Shown: piece by piece, positions 35,542 through 40,967 of the stretch
Layout: every line of letters begins with the position of its first letter
Numbering within the stretch: position 1 is the first letter of the stretch
Assembly: GCA_937927575.1 (NCBI GenBank)
Contig: CALBEE010000082.1
Location: forward strand, 1 to 40,967
Origin: an uncultured Saprospiraceae bacterium
GTDB lineage: Bacteria > Bacteroidota > Bacteroidia > Chitinophagales > Saprospiraceae
Direction of reading: 5' to 3'
DNA length: 40,967 nucleotides
The notes under the pieces: model-generated
Told to the model about the DNA's origin: nothing
The model's input: only the letters and a program-made list of their open reading frames with translations
Databases searched by the model: none
Made by a program: the position numbers and the translations under genes

Positions 35542-36285
35542 CTATTTCTCGATAGTAGGTAATTTCATCTTCATATCCTGCATAGTCTCCAACACCTTCT
35601 TAGTGATAAACCAATTGCGATAAGTACGACTATCTACTGGAGCTATAATCCAAGGTACTGATGATCTATCAATAGCGTCTTCATAAGCGTCTCGATATTT
35701 AGCCCAAAGTTTTCTTTCTTCCCAATCTCCATCATTATGTTTCCAGTTTTTCTCCGGATCATCTATACGTTCTTGAAGCTTTTCTAGTTGACGTTCTTCA
35801 GATAAGTGCATATAGAATTTCAAGATAGTAGTATTATTATCAAACTGTAATAACTCTTCCCATGCATTAATCGCATTGATGCGTTTAGTCACATGTTCTT
35901 CGTCTATCCATTGGTGTACCCTTTGTATTAAGATGTCTTCATAGTGTGATCTTATGAATACTCTTATCGTTCCCTTTTGCGGAGCGAGTTTATGTACTCT
36001 CCAGAGAAAATCGTGAGCAAATTCTTCGTCAGTTGGCTTTTTAAAAGAGGTAGCATTAATGCCATTTGGTGAGCAGTATTTAAAGGTTTCTCTCGTAGCT
36101 CCATCTTTTCCGCTACTGTCCATTCCTTGGAATACTACAAGCAAACTGTTTTTTCCTTCAGCAAACATGATTTCATGTAATTCACCAATTTCTTTGGCCA
36201 TTTCTCGCTGCTCCTTTTTATATTTTTTCTTATCAAAACCTTTAGGAGGTTGAGTACTAATATCTGCTAATTTGATCTTTGCCAT
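35542..36285 (-). CDS. PPK2 family polyphosphate kinase
   Basis: This 247-residue kinase transfers phosphate between polyphosphate and nucleoside phosphates. It has Walker A at 54-62 (GMDSSGKDG), the lid/basic module in KPTDEEFAHDFLWRVHK, and Walker B as FIRSHYEDILIQRV (110-123); most relatives have FNRSHYED, so the Ile at 111 is a small departure. The C-terminal WIIAPVDSRTYRNW segment is also conserved. Length and motifs fit single-domain PPK2; the subclass (ADP versus AMP) is not decided. The ATG at 36285 is preferred. It starts 38 bases after the stop of the DUF58 gene. Confidence 0.93.
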   Translation of the reverse strand: MAKIKLADISTQPPKGFDKKKYKKEQREMAKEIGELHEIMFAEGKNSLLVVFQGMDSSGKDGATRETFKYCSPNGINATSFKKPTDEEFAHDFLWRVHKLAPQKGTIRVFIRSHYEDILIQRVHQWIDEEHVTKRINAINAWEELLQFDNNTTILKFYMHLSEERQLEKLQERIDDPEKNWKHNDGDWEERKLWAKYRDAYEDAIDRSSVPWIIAPVDSRTYRNWFITKKVLETMQDMKMKLPTIEK

Positions 36286-36323
36286 GTCGTATTTTTTAAA
36301 CTTATTCTTAGACTTAATCTTAT

Positions 36324-37238
36324 TTACTTCATTTTTCCACGCTTCACTAAGTAGGATTGTAGTACCTTATGGAAGCCTTCGTTAATATCTGCTTCTACGA
36401 AATCAATATTATATTGTAAACATTTCATCTTCAAGTCATAAGCAAAAGCTTTGACTTTTTCTTGATACAACTCTTTGACTTGATTGGATTGTAATCTTAT
36501 CTCTTCTCCTGATTCCATATCTACAAATAGATAGGGCCTATTCTCGTATTCAAATTCTATTTCATGTTTTTTATCTACCACATGAAATAGAACTACCTCA
36601 TGTTTTGCATGCTTAAGATGCTGTAAGGCTGCGAACAACTCTTCTTCATTTTTACCATCATCAAACATATCACTAAAGATCATTACCATAGATCTTTTGT
36701 GGATACTATCGGCAATCTCGTGAAATGCTGATGCCGTGGAAGTCGTTTTCTCGGTCATCTTGTCATCAATAAGTCGATCTAAGTGCGTCAGCATTGTATT
36801 ATAATGCTTTGTAGATGATTTAGCCCTTGTAGTCACATGCACTGTATCTTCAAACAAACTCAATCCAAAAGCATCTCTTTGCTTTCTTAATAAATTCATA
36901 AGTGATGCAGCCGCCACAGCTGAAAATTGAAGTTTGTTCATTCCATCTCCTCCTTTGGGGAAGTACATTGAAGAAGAAGTATCGATAACAATTTGACATC
37001 TTAGATTAGTTTCTTCTTCATACCTTTTTACATACATCTTATCTGTACGCCCGTATACTTTCCAGTCAACATTTTTGGTAGATTCGCCTGGATTATAGAG
37101 CCTATGCTCTGCAAACTCAACAGAAAACCCATGAAATGGACTTTTATGTAATCCAATGATAAATCCTTCAACTACTTGTTTCGCAAGTAACTCTAGGTTG
37201 TTAAGTTGACGGAGGTCAAAATTTTCGAAAAACTTCAT
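36324..37238 (-). CDS. DUF58/vWA-domain protein
   Basis: This 304-residue protein carries the DUF58 signature YNPGESTKNVDWKVYGRTD (48-66) followed by a von Willebrand A domain with an intact MIDAS-type DTSSS (86-90) and a later FSDMFDDG. DUF58 proteins usually pair with a MoxR AAA+ ATPase and the Bat proteins, in cell-envelope or stress functions; none of those partners lies within this window. The protein has no signal peptide or membrane helix. It is followed by ppk2 on the same strand, 38 bases away. Confidence 0.9.
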   Translation of the reverse strand: MKFFENFDLRQLNNLELLAKQVVEGFIIGLHKSPFHGFSVEFAEHRLYNPGESTKNVDWKVYGRTDKMYVKRYEEETNLRCQIVIDTSSSMYFPKGGDGMNKLQFSAVAAASLMNLLRKQRDAFGLSLFEDTVHVTTRAKSSTKHYNTMLTHLDRLIDDKMTEKTTSTASAFHEIADSIHKRSMVMIFSDMFDDGKNEEELFAALQHLKHAKHEVVLFHVVDKKHEIEFEYENRPYLFVDMESGEEIRLQSNQVKELYQEKVKAFAYDLKMKCLQYNIDFVEADINEGFHKVLQSYLVKRGKMK

Positions 37239-37296
37239 GTATTATGTTAAAATGTATGTAAAGTTAAATATAACAGCTTATTGCTATATTTTAACG

Positions 37297-37335
37297 AATA
37301 AGCTCGATATTCTAGTTTAGAATACCGAGCTTATT
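37297..37335 (-). terminator. strong hairpin, probable terminator of the small lipoprotein gene
   Basis: AATAAGCTCG-a-TATTCTA (37297-37314) pairs with TAGAATA-c-CGAGCTTATT (37318-37335), 17 base pairs with one mismatch and a 3-base loop, 32 bases downstream of the lipoprotein stop. It lies upstream of the DUF58 gene; no long T run is present on either strand. Confidence 0.6.
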
Positions 37336-37367
37336 TGACATGACGTCAATAGTGGTCATTACTTGTC

Positions 37368-37685
37368 TTAATCAGTGTATAATATCAGTTTCGATCTGAT
37401 GATATGATCATTATCAATCGAATCTGAGAATAAAAACCATATGCCATTTGCACCACGCATTTTGGCTTCTTCTATCATTCCACGTTTTACATCCTCTAGA
37501 TTGACTGCGGTATTTATATTGTCACCTGATAATTGACCAATCACTTTGAATTCTCTTTTGATATCACCTTCATCGTAGTAAACATCGACATGGTCTGTAG
37601 GTGGGTAATTATCTCCTAAATAGTTTAATGTAGGTGAGCAGGCGCCTAGTAGGAATATTAAACTTAATAAAGCTAGGTTTTTCAT
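37368..37685 (-). CDS. small lipoprotein
   Basis: This 105-residue protein has a lipoprotein signal peptide with lipobox LGAC (C16). The mature part begins SPTLNYLGDNYPPTDHVDVYYDE and contains a helix EDVKRGMIEEAKMRGANGIWFLF, a pattern reminiscent of small outer-membrane stress lipoproteins with an alpha-beta fold in which a helical 'AKxxGAN' segment leads into a strand. I do not assign a function. It stands alone, with a hairpin terminator behind it. Confidence 0.75.
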   Translation of the reverse strand: MKNLALLSLIFLLGACSPTLNYLGDNYPPTDHVDVYYDEGDIKREFKVIGQLSGDNINTAVNLEDVKRGMIEEAKMRGANGIWFLFSDSIDNDHIIRSKLILYTD

Positions 37686-37867
37686 GTTGATTAGATTTAT
37701 TGGTTAGTTAATATTGATCAGAGCGATAGGGGTCTGCTATGATCTTCTCTATGATATAAATTTAATTCCTAATTCTGTTAAGGACAGTTATTGATGCAAT
37801 AAGAGAGTGTTAATTTTTAAAAATCTACATTTAGGTACCTTCATGTAAAAGGAAAGTCTAATGAGTT

Positions 37868-38410
37868 TTACCAATTTTGATTTACTCTTCGTAGGTACTT
37901 TTTAGTAGCAGATGTATTGAAGTACTTTGGAGACTTGTTTTTTGACCAGATTTTAATATTATTGGAAGGCTTCTCAAGTACGAAGTCAGCTTTGGTTTCA
38001 AAGAAAATCTTATCAATCTTTACTTCTTGACTGGATGTGTGATTACTAGGGTCTGATATTTTCTGATAACTTATCTCACCTTCATAATAGCTGGTTCCTT
38101 GAAAGAGATTGAGGACATATTTTTTCTTTTCTTTTATATCAATCCGAATAGTATCCTTAGCTGAAGTATCCATGTTTTTGATATGTAAGAAATATGTCCC
38201 TTGTTTTAAATCTCTATTCATTATTGAATTCTCGTCTTTTAGTTGAATCCAATTTTTGTTTCTATACTTAATTTCAATAGATGATCCGGTATAGTTGTCA
38301 ATGTAGATGGTAGGTTTTTTATTATCTATTTCTTTCCATTTAACGTAAGCTGTAAATGCCAATAGGCAAGTAACGCTTGTAATAATGAAATACTTGAGAA
38401 TCTTATTCAT
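37868..38410 (-). CDS. unrecognised membrane-anchored or secreted protein
   Basis: This 180-residue protein has a single N-terminal hydrophobic segment (about 7-22) with no lipobox, then a basic, beta-rich domain with segments such as TIYIDNYTGSSIEIKYRN and TYFLHIKNMDTSAKDTIRI, looking like an Ig-like or immunoglobulin-type beta-sandwich. The C-terminus is strongly basic (KKYLRRVNQNW). No family is recognised. It is followed at the 5' side by the DUF6252-like lipoprotein gene, only 36 bases away on the same strand, so both may be co-transcribed. Confidence 0.6.
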   Translation of the reverse strand: MNKILKYFIITSVTCLLAFTAYVKWKEIDNKKPTIYIDNYTGSSIEIKYRNKNWIQLKDENSIMNRDLKQGTYFLHIKNMDTSAKDTIRIDIKEKKKYVLNLFQGTSYYEGEISYQKISDPSNHTSSQEVKIDKIFFETKADFVLEKPSNNIKIWSKNKSPKYFNTSATKKYLRRVNQNW

Positions 38411-38446
38411 AAGAAAGTGAAGAACTGTGAATGCTACTCTACCAAT

Positions 38447-39328
38447 TTAATATTGAATAGAAAAAGTGCCATCTTCTACTGTAATTACATCTGAAAATAA
38501 ATCTTCATTCCTCATTTCAAAATTAAATGTACCGGTGATCATTTGATTTACAATGTCATGATTGGTAATAGTCATTTCTTCAGAGGCAACGGTTCTATAT
38601 ACGCTATTATCAAAGATGTATCTTCCATTTGGAGGACCAAAAGAATTCAATGCAATAGGTCCACTGCTCGAAAACTGTTGATTGAAAATAAACATAAATC
38701 TTTCTTCATCGGCTAAATCGGACTTCGACCCAGAAATATATATAAGATCGGCATTAGAGGTTGCATTCACAATCTGAGATTGGAAAGTAGTATTGTTCAC
38801 TGTGAATGATATAATGCTGTTGCCAGTTATTTCACTACCCATTTTAAAAGGGACATTATTAAAGATGCCATTACTTATGGATAATGCTTCACCTGAAGAA
38901 TCGCTTTTAGCCAAATCAAAATTAAATGAACCCGATATCATTTTTGTATTATAATCTAAACTTGATATATCGAATGATGCGATTTGACTTGCGAATTGAG
39001 TGCCAAAATATTCGGTATCCGAAATACTGGATTTATAAGATGCAATATTCAAATTTCCAGCAAGATTATAATCATCAACACCTTTATTGTCGATAACTAA
39101 TTTAAGTTGTTCGCCGGACGAGTTTAAAGCTTCTGCAATGATGAAACCATTGTCAATAGTTACCTCAGTACTGTTTGCTATCCAGGCTACGCCATCTAAA
39201 TCGAAATTAAATTCAGCCTCAGGTGTATTTGGATCCATGGAATCAGTCATGCTGTCGCTTCCGCAAGATACTATTCCGAAAAATATTAAAGTATATAAGA
39301 TGGTTAATAAGACTCTACTAGTATTCAT
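38447..39328 (-). CDS. lipoprotein with two DUF6252-like domains
   Basis: This 293-residue protein has a lipoprotein signal peptide (lipobox IVSC, C22) and two similar beta-rich domains. Domain 1 (about 38-160) has FNFDLDGVAWIANSTEV and ends in ISGSFNFDL plus a LSISNGIF edge; domain 2 (about 161-293) ends in ITGTFNFEM and ITVEDGTFSI. The 'GxFxF' ending and the 'dG.xW.A' opening resemble DUF6252, a family of Bacteroidota lipoproteins without known function. Outer-membrane anchoring is likely. The ATG at 39328 fits the signal. Confidence 0.7.
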   Translation of the reverse strand: MNTSRVLLTILYTLIFFGIVSCGSDSMTDSMDPNTPEAEFNFDLDGVAWIANSTEVTIDNGFIIAEALNSSGEQLKLVIDNKGVDDYNLAGNLNIASYKSSISDTEYFGTQFASQIASFDISSLDYNTKMISGSFNFDLAKSDSSGEALSISNGIFNNVPFKMGSEITGNSIISFTVNNTTFQSQIVNATSNADLIYISGSKSDLADEERFMFIFNQQFSSSGPIALNSFGPPNGRYIFDNSVYRTVASEEMTITNHDIVNQMITGTFNFEMRNEDLFSDVITVEDGTFSIQY

Positions 39329-39390
39329 AATTGAGTAAGATATGATGAGTAATCAGAGTAATATAATACTTCAATCTGAACTAGAAAAAG

Positions 39391-40152
39391 TTATTTGACA
39401 AACAACATTTTACCTTCTTCTAATCCACCTCTATATTCATATCCTTCAGTATTAAATGAGGTAAGCGCTTCAGGCGTTTTAATTCTTTGGTCGACTAAAA
39501 ATCTTGCCATATAACCACGCGCTTTTTTGGCATTAAAAGATACAAATTTAAGCTGACCATCTCTATCTTCTCTAAAATCTACGTCTATGATTTTAGCCTT
39601 TAATTTTTTAGTATCTACAGCTTTAAAATATTCATTTGAAGCGAGATTGATAATGGTGTCAGATTTTAGTTCTGCAAGATCTTTGTTAAGAACTGTGGAT
39701 ATTTTGCCTCCCCAAAAGTCGTATAAATTTTTTCCATTCTTATTTTCTAATTTAGTACCCATCTCCAAACGATACGCTTGCATCTTATCCATCGGACGCA
39801 ATACGCCGTATAGACCACTTAGTATTCTAATATGTTTCTGCGCGTACTTAATATCATTTTTATTAGCAGAATCGGCATCAAATCCTTGATATACATCGCC
39901 GCGAAAGGCAAATATCGCTGCGGCAGAAAGTTCATCTGGATAGTCTTTTTTAAATTGCTTGTAGCGTGCTACATTTTCACTGCCTAATTTTTCACTGATA
40001 CTCATGAGCGCCCTTAGATCTTCTACGCCCATTTTTTTCAAAATTCGAACAAGTTGCATCGTTTCTTTTGGAAAGGCATGTTCAGTCTGTAGATCTGGGT
40101 ATTTATCTTTTTCTATATCTAGTGATTTAGCAGGGGAGAGTAAGGCAAGCAT
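39391..40152 (-). CDS. yaaA: YaaA family peroxide-stress protein
   Basis: This 253-residue protein matches the YaaA/DUF328 (UPF0246) family: LLSPAKSLD at the N-terminus, FRGDVYQGFDA, the HIRILSGLYGVLRPMDKMQAYRLEMGT segment and INLASNEYFKAVD. The E. coli member lowers free iron and protects DNA during hydrogen peroxide stress, and the family has a DNA-binding helix-hairpin-helix-like fold. Length matches the family. It is monocistronic. Its regulation (OxyR in E. coli) cannot be read from this upstream region. Confidence 0.94.
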   Translation of the reverse strand: MLALLSPAKSLDIEKDKYPDLQTEHAFPKETMQLVRILKKMGVEDLRALMSISEKLGSENVARYKQFKKDYPDELSAAAIFAFRGDVYQGFDADSANKNDIKYAQKHIRILSGLYGVLRPMDKMQAYRLEMGTKLENKNGKNLYDFWGGKISTVLNKDLAELKSDTIINLASNEYFKAVDTKKLKAKIIDVDFREDRDGQLKFVSFNAKKARGYMARFLVDQRIKTPEALTSFNTEGYEYRGGLEEGKMLFVK

Positions 40153-40349
40153 AGTTGTAATATTAGTTGGGTATATGTATTGATAATTAGTGGAAATCTG
40201 TTTTTCCTTATATTAAATATTATGGGCAAAAATAACCTTACTCTTGAATATTAAAAATAACTCGTCAATTGTCCATTCTCAAAGTATGATGACTTTTCTC
40301 CTTCATAACTTTCGAGAGTGCAATTCACTTTATTTTTTGATTAAAGGTC

Positions 40350-40384
40350 AAAAAAAATGCCCTACTAGATAACTCTAGCAGGGC
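40350..40384 (-). terminator. intrinsic terminator after the DUF1573 gene
   Basis: GCCCTACTAGA (40359-40369) and TCTAGCAGGGC (40374-40384) form a GC-rich 11-base stem with one mismatch and a TAAC loop. Read on the minus strand it is followed by an eight-base T run (40350-40357), a textbook factor-independent terminator located 25 bases beyond the gene's stop. Confidence 0.85.
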
Positions 40385-40409
40385 GTATATTGTTTGACAG
40401 TAAAAGAGA

Positions 40410-40901
40410 TTATTCTCCTCCTGGCTTAATTAAGCTGTTGTCTCCAGCAGGTACTCCCTGGCTTTCTTCTGGCTTAAGTACTTTACCTACTACTTTCACT
40501 ACTTTAGGAGCTCCTTCCTCATTAGTTGTAAAAGTGATTTTCTTACTGAATTTTCCAATTCTATTTGTAGCATACCTCACTTCAATCTTGTCAGTTTGTC
40601 CAGGCATGATTGGCTCTTTTGGCCATGTAGGTACTGTACAACCACAAGATCCTCTTGCATTTTTGATTACTAGTGGTTCTGTACCTGTATTGGTAAAGTT
40701 TAGTACTCTCAGTGGTTCACTATCTTTTTCGATTACACCATAGTCCACTTCCATAGCTTCGAAAGTCATAACTGGACCTGATACCGGAGCTTCCTCGCTC
40801 ATTTCTTGCTTGATTACATCTGCAGGCTTAGGATCTGTTTGAGCATTGATTGCTACTAGACCGAACACCATGAAAAGGGCAAATAGTACTGATTTCTTCA
40901 T
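40410..40901 (-). CDS. exported DUF1573 (ASH-like Ig fold) protein
   Basis: This 163-residue protein has a signal peptide (about 1-20, ending INAQ) and one DUF1573 domain at about 45-140: MEVDYGVIEKDSEP, LNFTNTGTEPLVI, ARGSCGCTVPTWPKEPI, PGQTDKIEVRY and GKFSKKITFTTN. The SCGCT motif is the hallmark of the family; the role is unknown, but it is common in Bacteroidota and is thought to be a beta-sandwich module. A Pro/Glu-rich tail (KPEESQGVP) ends the protein. The ATG at 40901 fits the signal peptide. The next 66 bases to the edge hold only its upstream region. Confidence 0.9.
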   Translation of the reverse strand: MKKSVLFALFMVFGLVAINAQTDPKPADVIKQEMSEEAPVSGPVMTFEAMEVDYGVIEKDSEPLRVLNFTNTGTEPLVIKNARGSCGCTVPTWPKEPIMPGQTDKIEVRYATNRIGKFSKKITFTTNEEGAPKVVKVVGKVLKPEESQGVPAGDNSLIKPGGE

Positions 40902-40967
40902 TTTAATATTTATTGTAATTATTTAATTTGCTTTTGATCTTCTAATATCCGCGATATTATCACCAGA

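Noticed and set aside
40260-40320. Imperfect inverted repeat (AAAGTATGA / TCATAACTTT) between yaaA and the DUF1573 terminator
   Set aside because: The arms are interrupted by mismatches and the loop is long; not clearly better than chance in AT-rich DNA.

Overview
The window is about 41 kb of low-GC chromosomal DNA from a member of the Bacteroidota, most likely the Saprospiria/Saprospiraceae side of the phylum. The basis is the family content: type IX secretion (T9SS) cargo with both type A and type B C-terminal sorting domains, a giant SprB-repeat protein, a TonB-dependent receptor/DUF4249 lipoprotein pair, DUF6252-, DUF6428- and DUF1573-type proteins, and weak ribosome binding sites with several apparent TTG starts. 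No rRNA, tRNA, CRISPR array, integrase or insertion sequence was seen. The taxonomic placement is inference from gene families, not from a marker gene.

Layout. 1-7.2 kb: a gene fragment entering from the left edge, a secreted M28 aminopeptidase, then a tight operon of a YdeP/FdhF-like molybdopterin oxidoreductase with the two membrane subunits of a TRAP transporter (no solute receptor gene present), followed by a lipoprotein with two Cys/His zinc-ribbon-like modules. 7.3-9.4 kb: an unrecognised protein and creD, which is split by an apparent one-base deletion. 9.5-17.8 kb: two giant T9SS cargo proteins transcribed leftward, one with an L-type lectin domain, Ig-like modules and a type B sorting domain, the other with a glycine-rich domain, twelve SprB-like repeats and a type A sorting domain. 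17.9-20.1 kb: an arsenic-type operon (ArsR regulator, DUF6428 protein, thioredoxin-type ArsC, aquaglyceroporin) behind an inverted-repeat operator. 20.2-21.5 kb: an ECF sigma factor with a membrane-anchored probable anti-sigma protein. 21.4-25.6 kb: a secreted TonB-C-domain protein, a DUF4249 lipoprotein and a TonB-dependent receptor.

25.8-33.5 kb is mostly leftward housekeeping: RluE-like pseudouridine synthase, DUF1456 protein, tRNA-dihydrouridine synthase, a secreted intradiol dioxygenase, an acyl-CoA dehydrogenase, RarA and a leucine-rich/L-domain T9SS cargo protein. The 794-base gap between the dioxygenase and the acyl-CoA dehydrogenase holds 2.6 tandem copies of a ~169-base, strongly self-complementary repeat. 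33.5-35.2 kb: AlkD-type DNA glycosylase and a TRM11-like RNA methyltransferase on the + strand. 35.5-40.9 kb: PPK2 polyphosphate kinase, a DUF58/vWA protein, small lipoproteins, a DUF6252-like lipoprotein, YaaA and a DUF1573 protein, all leftward.

Most noteworthy: (1) the ars-type cluster that uses an aquaglyceroporin, with an altered second NPA box, in place of an arsenite pump; (2) the oxidoreductase-TRAP QM operon lacking a DctP receptor; (3) the structured tandem repeats at 28989-29438; (4) the glycine-rich plus SprB adhesin-like protein; (5) the creD frameshift. I did not find a clear defence system or a wholly new multi-gene system.
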